Origin: an uncultured Bacteroidales bacterium
GTDB lineage: Bacteria > Bacteroidota > Bacteroidia > Bacteroidales > Paludibacteraceae
Direction of reading: 5' to 3'
Length of the DNA: 64,000 nucleotides
Assembly (NCBI GenBank): GCA_902782665.1
Contig: CACZOA010000027.1
Span: 1 to 64,000 of the forward strand
Of this stretch, positions 42,680 through 50,648 are shown in pieces. Numbering within the stretch: the stretch's first letter is position 1; each line of letters opens with the position of its first letter. The notes beneath the pieces are model-generated. The model had not been told where the DNA came from and searched no databases. It saw only the letters and a program-made list of their open reading frames with translations. Position numbers and translations under genes: made by a program.

Positions 42680-43537
42680 ATGTTAAGAATAGCAGTTCAG
42701 GCAAAAGGACGTCTATTTGAAGAGACGATGACGATGTTGGAAGAGTCGAGCATCAAAGTAGAGTCAGGAAAGAGAACATTGTTGGTGAAAGCCAAGAATT
42801 TCCCTGTGGAGATTCTTTATTTGAGAGATGACGATATTCCTCAGGCGGTTGCAACAGGTATCGCTGATGTCGGCATCGTAGGTGAGAACGAGTTTGAGGA
42901 GAAGGGAGAAGACGCAGATATCATCAAGCGTCTTGATTTCAGCAAATGCCGTCTATCTTTGGCTATACCAAAGGCAGCAGACTATAATGGAATCCAGTGG
43001 TTCAATGGCAAGAAGATTGCGACTTCTTATCCTCGTATCTTGAAAAACTTTTTGGATAAGAATGGTGTGAAAGCCGAGATCCACACTATCATGGGTAGTG
43101 TTGAGATCGCTCCTGGTATCGGAATGGCAGACTGTATCTTTGATATCGTAAGTTCTGGCTCAACATTGGTAAGCAACAACTTGAAAGAGGTTGAAGTTGC
43201 AATGTATTCTGAGGCTTTGCTTATCGGTAACAAGCATCTAAATGATGATGCAGAAAAGATGGCCACTTTGAAGGAGATTCTTTTCCGTTTCGATTCTTAC
43301 AAGAATGCGGAAGGAAAGAAGTATATCCTTTTGAACATTCCTAACGATAAGATCGACGAAGTATGTAAGATTCTTCCAGGAATGAAGTCTCCTACAGTTA
43401 CTCCACTTAAGCAGGAGGGTTGGTCATCTCTTCACTCTGTGATTGAGGAGAAAACTTTCTGGGATATCATCAGCCAGTTGAAGCAATTGGGCGCTGAGGG
43501 TATTCTTGTGGTTCCTATTGAAAAAATGATTCTCTAA
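42680..43537 (+). CDS. hisG: ATP phosphoribosyltransferase (long form)
   Basis: 285 residues: catalyses the first step of histidine biosynthesis, ATP + PRPP to phosphoribosyl-ATP. Catalytic part about 1-210: IAVQAKGRLFEETMTML, VATGIADVGIVGENE and the PRPP loop IGMADCIFDIVSSGSTLVSN. The C-terminal ACT-like domain (about 211-285, YILLNIPNDKIDEVCKILPGMKSPTVTPL) binds histidine for feedback inhibition, so no HisZ partner is needed. It is the first structural gene behind the attenuator, and its stop overlaps the hisD start (TAATG). Confidence 0.97.
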   Translation: MLRIAVQAKGRLFEETMTMLEESSIKVESGKRTLLVKAKNFPVEILYLRDDDIPQAVATGIADVGIVGENEFEEKGEDADIIKRLDFSKCRLSLAIPKAADYNGIQWFNGKKIATSYPRILKNFLDKNGVKAEIHTIMGSVEIAPGIGMADCIFDIVSSGSTLVSNNLKEVEVAMYSEALLIGNKHLNDDAEKMATLKEILFRFDSYKNAEGKKYILLNIPNDKIDEVCKILPGMKSPTVTPLKQEGWSSLHSVIEEKTFWDIISQLKQLGAEGILVVPIEKMIL

Positions 43538-44814
43538 TGAAGATAATCGAATATCCACAACATAAGGATTGGAAGACGTTGCTGTCTCGTCCGGCTCTCG
43601 ATAATAGTAGCTTGACAGAGACGGTGACTGCTGTGCTTGACGACATCAAAAGTCGTGGTGATGCAGCGGTAAAAGAGTATGAGTTGAAATTCGATAAGGT
43701 TCAGCTTGATTCTTTACAGGTGTCTGAGTCTGAAATCGCTGAGGCTGAGACTTTGGTGGCAGAAGAATTGAAGAATGCTATCCGTCTTGCGAAGAGCAAC
43801 ATCGAAAAATTCCATGCTGCTCAGGATCATGAACTTCCTCGTATCGAGACCATGCCTGGCGTGACTTGTTGGCAGAAGGCTATGCCGATTGAGAAGGTCG
43901 GCTTATATATTCCAGGTGGTACAGCTCCATTGTTTTCGACAGTGTTGATGTTGGCTGTCCCTGCCCGTATCGCAGGTTGCAAGGAAATAGTTCTTTGTAC
44001 TCCTCCTGCTAAAAACGGTAAGGTGCATCCTGCTGTATTGTTTGCGGCTAAAGTCGCAGGCGTGAGCAAAATATTCAAGATCGGTGGTGTACAGGCAATC
44101 GGTTCAATGGCATATGGTACGGAAAGCGTGCCGAAAGTCTACAAGATTTTTGGACCAGGCAACCAATATGTCACTGCAGCTAAGCAGAGAGTGTCGTTGA
44201 AAGATGTCGCTATTGATATGCCTGCAGGTCCAAGTGAGGTGGAGGTTATTGCTGACGAAACTGCAAATCCATCATTTGTGGCTGCTGATTTGTTGTCGCA
44301 GGCTGAGCATGGTGTAGATAGCCAGGCTGTCTGTATCACAACAAGCAAAGATCTTGCTGAGAAGGTTTTGGCTGAGGTTGAACGTCAGTTACAGTTGCTT
44401 CCTAGAAAGGAGATTGCGGAGAAGTCTGTCGCAAACAGCAAGATTATCTTGGTGAAAGATTTGGAGGAGGTCATCGACGTCACAAATGAATATGCACCTG
44501 AGCATCTGATTATATCTACGTCTAACTATATGCAGATCGCAGAGAGAATCACTAATGCAGGTTCTATTTTCTTGGGTCATTTGACTCCAGAAAGTGCAGG
44601 TGATTATGCTTCTGGAACAAACCATACTCTTCCTACAAATGGTTACGCAAAAGCATATAGCGGAGTAAACCTAGACAGTTTCCGTAAAAAGATCACTTAT
44701 CAGGAAATCACACCTGATGGTCTTCAGCGTATTGGAAACGCAATTGAGATAATGGCAGAGAATGAGCAATTATTCGCTCACAAGAATGCTGTTACTCTCA
44801 GAATGAACAAATAA
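43537..44814 (+). CDS. hisD: Histidinol dehydrogenase
   Basis: 425 residues: oxidises histidinol to histidine in two NAD-dependent steps, the last reactions of the pathway. Signatures: [74 protein letters not shown] and the zinc and catalytic histidines in [13 protein letters not shown] and ANEYAPEHL-like [10 protein letters not shown]. Length is normal. The stop region AACAAATAAAATTT is repeated 7 bases downstream (44827-44840) in the gap to hisC. Confidence 0.97.
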   Translation: MKIIEYPQHKDWKTLLSRPALDNSSLTETVTAVLDDIKSRGDAAVKEYELKFDKVQLDSLQVSESEIAEAETLVAEELKNAIRLAKSNIEKFHAAQDHELPRIETMPGVTCWQKAMPIEKVGLYIPGGTAPLFSTVLMLAVPARIAGCKEIVLCTPPAKNGKVHPAVLFAAKVAGVSKIFKIGGVQAIGSMAYGTESVPKVYKIFGPGNQYVTAAKQRVSLKDVAIDMPAGPSEVEVIADETANPSFVAADLLSQAEHGVDSQAVCITTSKDLAEKVLAEVERQLQLLPRKEIAEKSVANSKIILVKDLEEVIDVTNEYAPEHLIISTSNYMQIAERITNAGSIFLGHLTPESAGDYASGTNHTLPTNGYAKAYSGVNLDSFRKKITYQEITPDGLQRIGNAIEIMAENEQLFAHKNAVTLRMNK

Positions 44815-44846
44815 AATTTGGAATTCAACAAATAAAATTTTGTTAT

Positions 44847-45878
44847 ATGAAAGAATTAAGTCAATTGGTTCGACCAAACATCCTCAAGCTAAAGCCATAC
44901 TCATGCGCACGTGATGAGTTTAAGGGCGAAGCGTCTGTCTATTTGGATGCTAACGAAAATCCACGTAATGATCCCTACAACAGGTATCCAGATCCATTGC
45001 AGTGGGCAGTTAAGCATCGTGTGGCGGAGGTGAAGCATGTGGATGCGAAGAACATATTGTTCGGAAATGGTAGCGATGAACCTATTGACTTGGTTTACCG
45101 TGCATTCTGCGAGCCAGGTGTTGATAATGTTGTGGCGATTGCTCCTACATATGGAATGTATGAGGTATGTGCAGATGTCAACAATGTTGAGTATCGCGCT
45201 GTCCTTTTGAAGGAAGGTTTTCAGATAGATGTCGACGCGATGCTTGCCGCAGTGGACGATCACACAAAAGTGATGTGGTTATGTTCGCCAAACAATCCTA
45301 CTGGCAATTGCTTGAAGGACGGAGATATTGAGAAACTATTGAAGGAGTTTGGTGGTATCGTCGTTATTGACGAGGCTTACTGGGATTTCTGCGGCAGAGA
45401 ATCGTATAGCCAGAAGTTGGCGAAGTATCCAAATATGATTGTGTTGCAGACATTCTCCAAGGCATGGGCAAGTGCGTCGGTGCGTTTGGGAATGGCATTC
45501 GCTTCTGAAGAGATTATTGGAATTTTGAACAAAATAAAATATCCATACAATATCAATAAACTTACTCAGGATTATGCGTTGAAGATTCTTAAGAATCCAG
45601 ACGTCATCAAGAATTGGGCAAAAGAGACTATTTCTCTTCGTTCTGATTTGGTTTATGAGTTGAAGGGATTCAATTTTGTTGAGAAGATTTATCCTACGGA
45701 TGCCAACTTCGTGTTGGTTAAGGTGACAGATGCCAACGGATTGTACGCTTATTTGACGGAGTGTGGAATAATAGTTAGAAATCGTCATCGTGTGCAGTTG
45801 TGTGGCAATTGTGTTCGTATTACGATTGGTACAAAAGAAGAAAATGAAGAGTTAATTAAAGCATTAAAGAAATATTGA
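44847..45878 (+). CDS. hisC: Histidinol-phosphate aminotransferase
   Basis: 343 residues, fold-type I PLP enzyme. Signatures: [19 protein letters not shown] at the N-terminus, [40 protein letters not shown] and the PLP lysine in [17 protein letters not shown]. It converts imidazole-acetol phosphate to histidinol phosphate. hisG-hisD-hisC is a usual Bacteroidota order, but the expected hisB does not follow; the next gene is a DUF3127 gene 1 base downstream. Confidence 0.96.
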   Translation: MKELSQLVRPNILKLKPYSCARDEFKGEASVYLDANENPRNDPYNRYPDPLQWAVKHRVAEVKHVDAKNILFGNGSDEPIDLVYRAFCEPGVDNVVAIAPTYGMYEVCADVNNVEYRAVLLKEGFQIDVDAMLAAVDDHTKVMWLCSPNNPTGNCLKDGDIEKLLKEFGGIVVIDEAYWDFCGRESYSQKLAKYPNMIVLQTFSKAWASASVRLGMAFASEEIIGILNKIKYPYNINKLTQDYALKILKNPDVIKNWAKETISLRSDLVYELKGFNFVEKIYPTDANFVLVKVTDANGLYAYLTECGIIVRNRHRVQLCGNCVRITIGTKEENEELIKALKKY

Positions 45879-45879
45879 T

Positions 45880-46419
45880 ATGACATACGAATTTATTGGA
45901 AAGGTTCTAAACCTGAATGAAAGAAGCGGCCAGTCTGCAAGAGGTCCATGGAAGATGTGGGAGTGCGTTGTGGAGCATGACACAACAGGACAGTTCCCTC
46001 GCCGTGTGCTTGTTAGTGTTTGGGATGAGAACGCATATAATACAATAGCAGCTGTTCAGCAGCAGGGTGGATTAGTCCACATAACATGTAGCATCGACGC
46101 AAGAGAATATAATGGCCGTTGGTTCAATGATATCCGTGCATTCCGTGCAGAACCATACAATGCGATGGCACAGCAGGGTTATGGACAGCCAATGGGTGGC
46201 TATCCTCAGCAGCCAATGCAGCAGGGTTATGCTCAGCCACAGGGTGGTTACCAGCAGCCTGTGCAGCAGCAAGGTTTTGCTCAGCCTCAAGGTTTTCAGC
46301 AGCCACAGGGTGGATATCAGCAGCCAATGCAGCAGGGAGGATTCACTGCTCCAGCAGCTCCGGCTACTCCTGATGCACAGTCTGCACCTAACGCAGACGG
46401 TGGTGACTTGCCTTTCTAA
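45880..46419 (+). CDS. DUF3127 OB-fold protein with Gln/Pro/Gly repeats and an SSB-like tip
   Basis: 179 residues. Residues 1-90 are the DUF3127 domain, an OB-fold-like strand set (YEFIGKVLNLNERSGQSARGPWKMWECVVEHD, RRVLVSVWDENAYN, YNGRWFNDIRAFR). Residues 92-155 are a low-complexity linker built of units like QQGYAQPQGG and QQPMQQG. The protein ends GGDLPF, close to the acidic-hydrophobic tip (DDDIPF) of single-stranded DNA-binding proteins that recruits partner enzymes. I infer a nucleic-acid-binding role. It lies 1 base after hisC and 2 bases before nth, so it is in the same message. Confidence 0.85.
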   Translation: MTYEFIGKVLNLNERSGQSARGPWKMWECVVEHDTTGQFPRRVLVSVWDENAYNTIAAVQQQGGLVHITCSIDAREYNGRWFNDIRAFRAEPYNAMAQQGYGQPMGGYPQQPMQQGYAQPQGGYQQPVQQQGFAQPQGFQQPQGGYQQPMQQGGFTAPAAPATPDAQSAPNADGGDLPF

Positions 46420-46421
46420 GT

Positions 46422-47057
46422 ATGCTCTCTCGTAAGGACCGTTACTCAAATATCTTGGCATGGTTCGCTGAAAACATGCATAATGCCAAGAGTGAATTGA
46501 ATTTTCGTAATCCGTATGAATTGCTAGTGGCTGTGATGCTTTCGGCACAGTGTACGGACAAACGAGTGAATCAGGTGACACCTGCGTTGTTTGAGCGTTA
46601 TCCGGATATATACTCATTGGCAAAGGGAACGGAGGATGAGATTCTTGAGTATATCAAGAGTGTTTCCTATCCAAACGCAAAGGCCTTGCATCTGTTGCAG
46701 ATGGCACAGATTGTGGTGGATAAGTGTGATGGAGAAATTCCGTCGACATTGGAAGCCTTGACCTCATTGCCAGGAGTAGGTAGAAAAACCGCCAATGTGA
46801 TGCTTGCCGTGGCATTTGGTAAACCAGCTATGCCTGTGGATACTCATGTGTTCAGAGTGTCGCACAGATTAGGTCTAGCAGATGAGGCCAAGAATCCACT
46901 TCAGACGGAGATGATTCTGCGTCAGTATATACCAGAGTCTATTTTGAGTGACGCTCATCACTGGCTTCTTCTTCATGGAAGATATGTCTGCACAGCGTTG
47001 GCACCAAAGTGTGATGAGTGCGGTATACGAGATTATTGTAAAGAATTTAAAGAATAA
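46422..47057 (+). CDS. nth: Endonuclease III
   Basis: 211 residues: DNA glycosylase/AP lyase of base-excision repair for oxidised pyrimidines. The helix-hairpin-helix is LPGVGRKTANVML with the catalytic Lys (about 121), followed by PVDTHVFRVSHRLGL with the catalytic Asp (about 139). The 4Fe-4S cluster loop is C-x6-C-x2-C-x5-C in CTALAPKCDECGIRDYC. It follows the DUF3127 gene by 2 bases. Confidence 0.96.
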   Translation: MLSRKDRYSNILAWFAENMHNAKSELNFRNPYELLVAVMLSAQCTDKRVNQVTPALFERYPDIYSLAKGTEDEILEYIKSVSYPNAKALHLLQMAQIVVDKCDGEIPSTLEALTSLPGVGRKTANVMLAVAFGKPAMPVDTHVFRVSHRLGLADEAKNPLQTEMILRQYIPESILSDAHHWLLLHGRYVCTALAPKCDECGIRDYCKEFKE

Positions 47058-47060
47058 GAG

Positions 47061-48017
47061 ATGAATAAAGCATTGACAAAAACTGATTTCAATTTTGCAA
47101 ATCAGAAATCCGTTTATCACGGAAAGGTTAGAGATGTATACAGTATCGGTGATGATGTGCTAGTAATGGTAGCAACAGACCGTATTTCTGCATTCGACGT
47201 GATTTTGCCAAAGGGTATTCCTTTCAAGGGACAGGTGTTGAACCAGATCGCAAAGACATTCTTGGAGGCAACAAAGGATATCTGTCCTAACTGGTTGTTG
47301 GCAACTCCGGATCCAATGGTGTCTGTTGGTGTACGTTGTGAAGGATTCCCAGTTGAGATGATCGTTCGTGGTTATTTGTGTGGTAGCGCATGGAGAGCCT
47401 ACAAGAGCGGTGTCAGAGAAATCTGTGGCGTTAAGTTGCCAGAGGGAATGAAGGAAAACCAGAAGTTCCCAACTCCAATCATCACTCCAACAACAAAGGC
47501 AGAGATCGGTAAGCATGACGAGGATATCTCAAAAGAGGAGATTATCGCTCAGGGTCTTGTTTCTGCTGAGGATTACGCAGTTCTAGAGAAGTATACTTTG
47601 GCTTTGTTCCAGAGAGGTACAGAGATCGCTGCAAAGAGAGGTTTGATCCTAGTAGATACTAAATATGAGTTTGGTAAGCACGATGGTAAAATCTATTTGA
47701 TGGATGAGATCCACACTCCAGATTCATCACGTTATTTCTACGCTGATGGTTATGAGGAGAAATTCAAGAATGGTGAGCCTCAGAAGCAGCTTTCTAAGGA
47801 GTTCGTTCGTGAATGGTTGATGGATAACGGTTTCCAGGGTAAGGCTGGTCAGCAGGTTCCTGAGATGACAGATGCAATTGTAGAGTCTATCTCAAACCGT
47901 TACATCGAACTTTACGAGAATATCACAGGAGAGAAGTTCGTTAAGAAAGATGACTCAGATTCAATCAACGCAAGAATTGAATCAAATGTTAAGGAATGCC
48001 TTGCTAAATTAAAATAA
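47061..48017 (+). CDS. purC: Phosphoribosylaminoimidazole-succinocarboxamide synthase
   Basis: 318 residues, the larger fungal/Bacteroidota-type SAICAR synthetase. Signatures: [80 protein letters not shown]. It joins aspartate to CAIR in purine synthesis. It starts 3 bases after nth and is last in the run hisG-hisD-hisC-DUF3127-nth-purC, closed by a strong terminator. Codon bias suggests good expression. Confidence 0.97.
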   Translation: MNKALTKTDFNFANQKSVYHGKVRDVYSIGDDVLVMVATDRISAFDVILPKGIPFKGQVLNQIAKTFLEATKDICPNWLLATPDPMVSVGVRCEGFPVEMIVRGYLCGSAWRAYKSGVREICGVKLPEGMKENQKFPTPIITPTTKAEIGKHDEDISKEEIIAQGLVSAEDYAVLEKYTLALFQRGTEIAAKRGLILVDTKYEFGKHDGKIYLMDEIHTPDSSRYFYADGYEEKFKNGEPQKQLSKEFVREWLMDNGFQGKAGQQVPEMTDAIVESISNRYIELYENITGEKFVKKDDSDSINARIESNVKECLAKLK

Positions 48018-48040
48018 GGATTGTTCCTTAAACAATATAT

Positions 48041-48070
48041 AGGAGACGCGAGTAATCACGTCTCCTTTTT
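48041..48070 (+). terminator. Terminator of purC
   Basis: AGGAGACG-N10-CGTCTCCT stem followed by a T-run. Confidence 0.88.
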
Positions 48071-48080
48071 GTTTGTTATA

Positions 48081-48100
48081 GAGACGCACGGCAGTGCGTG
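48081..48100. repeat. Short REP-like hairpin
   Basis: GAGACGCACGGCAGTGCGTG contains ACGCAC-GGCA-GTGCGT. It resembles GAGACG-type palindromes that recur between genes in many bacteria; a related palindrome lies at 58556-58583. Confidence 0.5.
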
Positions 48101-48107
48101 TTTACGG

Positions 48108-48149
48108 GTTAAAAAAAAGAAAGAAGACGGAATTTCTCCCGTCTTCTTC
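48108..48149 (-). terminator. Terminator of the Tyr-rich lipoprotein gene
   Basis: GAAGACGG-AATTTCTC-CCGTCTTC stem; on the minus strand followed by eight T. Confidence 0.85.
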
Positions 48150-48170
48150 TATATTTGAATGATATTTGGA

Positions 48171-48584
48171 TTATCTGTAGTAGATATGGTTGAGGGTGAC
48201 CCAACAGCGTCCGCTTTTGTCATAGTCTTCAACAAAAGCAAATCTCACCATGACTTCGTGATCGTATACATTGTGGTAACCAAGTTGAGAATCTAGGAAT
48301 TGTTGGCTGTTAGTAATGTAACACACCAACCCATAATAAGGATTTTCTCTTAAAACTACAGCCCAACGATCGCCTTTCCACTCAAGTCTGCCATAGTAAT
48401 AGTGGTTATAGTCGAAGTCGTAGCGGTAACGGTGCTCTGGATCTGAATAGTAATAGCCGTCGTAGTAGTAATAGTGAGTGGCGTAATCATCATATTCGTA
48501 GCCTCTGAAGTGATCGTGGTCACTAGAGCATCCGCTTGTGATCATCGCCAATACAAAAATCAAAAATCCTAATGTTCTTTTCAT
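48171..48584 (-). CDS. Tyr-rich hypothetical lipoprotein
   Basis: 137 residues with a lipoprotein signal (MITSGC). Residues 25-70 are extremely rich in Tyr, His and Asp (THYYYYDGYYYSDPEHRYR), followed by a small globular part (WKGDRWAVVLRENPYYGL). About one fifth of the protein is Tyr. I do not recognise a family. The Tyr/Asp/His clusters could bind metal or coat material, but this is speculation. A -7 element TATTTTTG (minus, 48620-48613) lies upstream. Confidence 0.7.
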   Translation of the reverse strand: MKRTLGFLIFVLAMITSGCSSDHDHFRGYEYDDYATHYYYYDGYYYSDPEHRYRYDFDYNHYYYGRLEWKGDRWAVVLRENPYYGLVCYITNSQQFLDSQLGYHNVYDHEVMVRFAFVEDYDKSGRCWVTLNHIYYR

Positions 48585-48650
48585 TATACTCTATAATCTG
48601 TTTTCTTTTCCACAAAAATACTACAAAAATTATGCCAATGAACAAGTTTT

Positions 48651-48681
48651 TTGCAGATTTCTGCATTATTTTCTATTTTTG
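48651..48681 (+). promoter_or_regulatory. Promoter of cysE
   Basis: TTG (48651-48653), 20 bases, then TATTTTTG (48674-48681), a full consensus. It decides against the farther-upstream start codons. Confidence 0.75.
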
Positions 48682-48704
48682 TATTGATTTTAATGAAATT
48701 CTAT

Positions 48705-49601
48705 ATGAACAAAGACAACGAAAGATTACATAGGGTTGTCGACATATTGTCAGACACGACGTCGGTGGAGAATATGGTTAATCCTACTCGTGAACAGAGT
48801 CTACCTTCGTTATCGTCGCTTAAGAAGATTGTGCAGCTCACAAAAAGCGTCGTTTTCCCTGGGTATTTCGATATGGAGCCAGTAGGGGATGGAATGCGCA
48901 AATTCAGTATAGGAGTCGCAATAGATAATTTATATGGTGAATTGAAGACGCAGATCAGCTCTGGATTGGAGTTTGATCCGAATATATCAGCATCTGAGGC
49001 ACAAAAGAAAGCCCCTGGTCTTGCTATGGATTTCATTGAGCAGATCCCTGAGATCAGACGACTTCTTTATACCGATGTGAATGCGATGTTCGACAATGAT
49101 CCTGCAGTGGTAAGCCATGGTGAGATTATTCTATGTTATCCTGTACTTCAGGCTATGAGCAATTATCGTATCGCACATTGTTTGCTTAAAATGGGTGTTC
49201 CGATCATTCCTCGTATCATTTCAGAGATGGCTCATTCGCGTACTGGAATCGATATACATCCTGGCGCTCAGATCGGAGAATATTTCAGTATAGACCATGG
49301 TACAGGTGTCGTTATTGGAGAGACTTGTATTATAGGAAATCATGTCAATCTATATCAGGGTGTGACTCTTGGAGCGAAGAATTTCACTCTAGACGAGAAC
49401 GGACATCCTATGAATCTGCCTCGTCACCCAATTATAGAAGATCATGTGACTATTTATTCTAATGCATCCGTGCTTGGTAGAATCACGATCGGTCATGATT
49501 CCATCATTGGCGGTAACGTTTGGATAACACATGATGTGCCTCCTCATTCAAAAATTTCACAGGGTAGACTAAATGATGCTCCGACTCAAAAAAATGTTTG
49601 A
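48705..49601 (+). CDS. cysE: Serine O-acetyltransferase
   Basis: 298 residues from ATG 48705 (MNKDNERLHRVVDIL); ATG 48693 is possible but lies almost at the predicted transcription start. It makes O-acetylserine for cysteine synthesis. An N-terminal helical domain (about 1-170) precedes the left-handed beta-helix of hexapeptide repeats: GIDIHPGAQIGEYFSIDHGTGVVIGETCIIGNHVNLYQGVTLG, with catalytic Asp and His in SIDHGTG and GHDSIIGG. The C-terminus is short (DAPTQKNV) and lacks the usual terminal Ile that binds cysteine synthase in CysE of enterics. Confidence 0.92.
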   Translation: MNKDNERLHRVVDILSDTTSVENMVNPTREQSLPSLSSLKKIVQLTKSVVFPGYFDMEPVGDGMRKFSIGVAIDNLYGELKTQISSGLEFDPNISASEAQKKAPGLAMDFIEQIPEIRRLLYTDVNAMFDNDPAVVSHGEIILCYPVLQAMSNYRIAHCLLKMGVPIIPRIISEMAHSRTGIDIHPGAQIGEYFSIDHGTGVVIGETCIIGNHVNLYQGVTLGAKNFTLDENGHPMNLPRHPIIEDHVTIYSNASVLGRITIGHDSIIGGNVWITHDVPPHSKISQGRLNDAPTQKNV

Positions 49602-49618
49602 TTTTTTTGCTTGAAATT

Positions 49619-49648
49619 TTGTTTAGTTTGGATTTATTGCTACTTTTG
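49619..49648 (+). promoter_or_regulatory. Promoter of rpoD
   Basis: TTG (49619-49621), 19 bases, then TACTTTTG (49641-49648), a full consensus 37 bases before the ATG. Confidence 0.72.
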
Positions 49649-49685
49649 CACCAATTTTTGTAAAATAGTCTAATAGTCTATATTT

Positions 49686-50546
49686 ATGAGGCAGTTAAAA
49701 ATTACCAAGTCAATTACCAACAGAGAGAGTGCATCGCTTGACAAGTATTTGCAGGAGATCGGCCGTGAACCATTGGTTTCAGTGGAGGAAGAGGTAGATT
49801 TAGCGCAGAGAATCCGTCAGGGAGATGAGCGAGCTTTGGACAAGTTGGTTCGTGCGAATTTGCGATTTGTTGTGTCTGTGTCAAAGCAGTACCAGAATCA
49901 AGGCTTGAGTTTGCCAGATTTGATCAACGAAGGTAATTTGGGATTGATTAAGGCTGCTGAAAAGTTCGACGAAACTCGTGGATTCAAATTCATCTCTTAT
50001 GCGGTGTGGTGGATCCGTCAGAGTATTTTGCAGGCTTTGGCAGAGCAGTCACGTATTGTGCGTTTGCCTTTGAATCAGGTTGGCTCATTGAACAAAATCA
50101 ACAAGGCATTTTCAGCATTTGAGCAGAAGTATGAGAGAAAACCATCCGCAGAAGAGTTGGCTCGTGAGCTTGACATGCCGGAGGATAAGGTGGCTGATAC
50201 TTTGAAAGTGTCTGGACGAAGCACTTCTATCGACGCTCCTTTCGCAGAGGGTGAGGATAACAGTTTGCTTGATGTCCTTCCAAACGCTGACTCTCCAGTC
50301 GCAGACCGCTCGTTGATCAACGAGTCTTTGTCTAAGGAGATCGACCGTGCGTTGGATACGTTGACAGAACGTGAGAGCGAGATCATCAAGATGTTCTTCG
50401 GTATCGGTTGTCAGGAGATGACATTGGAAGAGATCGGTGAACAGTTCGGCTTGACTCGTGAGCGTGTCCGTCAGATTAAAGAGAAGGCGATTCGTCGTTT
50501 GCGTCAGAATTCAAGAAGCAAACTTTTGAAAGGTTACTTGGGATAA
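49686..50546 (+). CDS. rpoD: Primary RNA polymerase sigma factor RpoD (short Bacteroidota type)
   Basis: 286 residues, lacking region 1.1 and the large non-conserved insert of enteric RpoD. Region 1.2: [23 protein letters not shown]. Region 2: [40 protein letters not shown] and [19 protein letters not shown]. Region 3: RPSAEELA-like [18 protein letters not shown]. Region 4: [29 protein letters not shown]. This factor reads the TTG/TAnnTTTG promoters marked across the window. It is a single-gene unit. Confidence 0.97.
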   Translation: MRQLKITKSITNRESASLDKYLQEIGREPLVSVEEEVDLAQRIRQGDERALDKLVRANLRFVVSVSKQYQNQGLSLPDLINEGNLGLIKAAEKFDETRGFKFISYAVWWIRQSILQALAEQSRIVRLPLNQVGSLNKINKAFSAFEQKYERKPSAEELARELDMPEDKVADTLKVSGRSTSIDAPFAEGEDNSLLDVLPNADSPVADRSLINESLSKEIDRALDTLTERESEIIKMFFGIGCQEMTLEEIGEQFGLTRERVRQIKEKAIRRLRQNSRSKLLKGYLG

Positions 50547-50567
50547 TAACTCCAAGTTGATGATATC

Positions 50568-50602
50568 AGCGGAATCTTGCTTTGGTAGGATTCCGCTTTT
50601 TT
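50568..50602 (+). terminator. Terminator of rpoD
   Basis: AGCGGAATC-N12-GATTCCGCT followed by six T. Confidence 0.9.
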
Positions 50603-50619
50603 GTGTAGAGTTTATTTCT

Positions 50620-50627
50620 TACTTTTG
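50620..50627 (+). promoter_or_regulatory. -7 element upstream of the FAD oxidoreductase gene
   Basis: TACTTTTG, 21 bases before the ATG at 50649. The nearest TTG (50601-50603) is 16 bases away, shorter than usual. Confidence 0.45.
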
Positions 50628-50648
50628 CATAATTAGATTTCAATTCAT

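Noticed and set aside
46072-46623. Minus-strand 183-codon frame opposite the DUF3127 gene and nth
   Set aside because: It comes from the Gln/Pro/Gly repeats read backwards and crosses two real genes.
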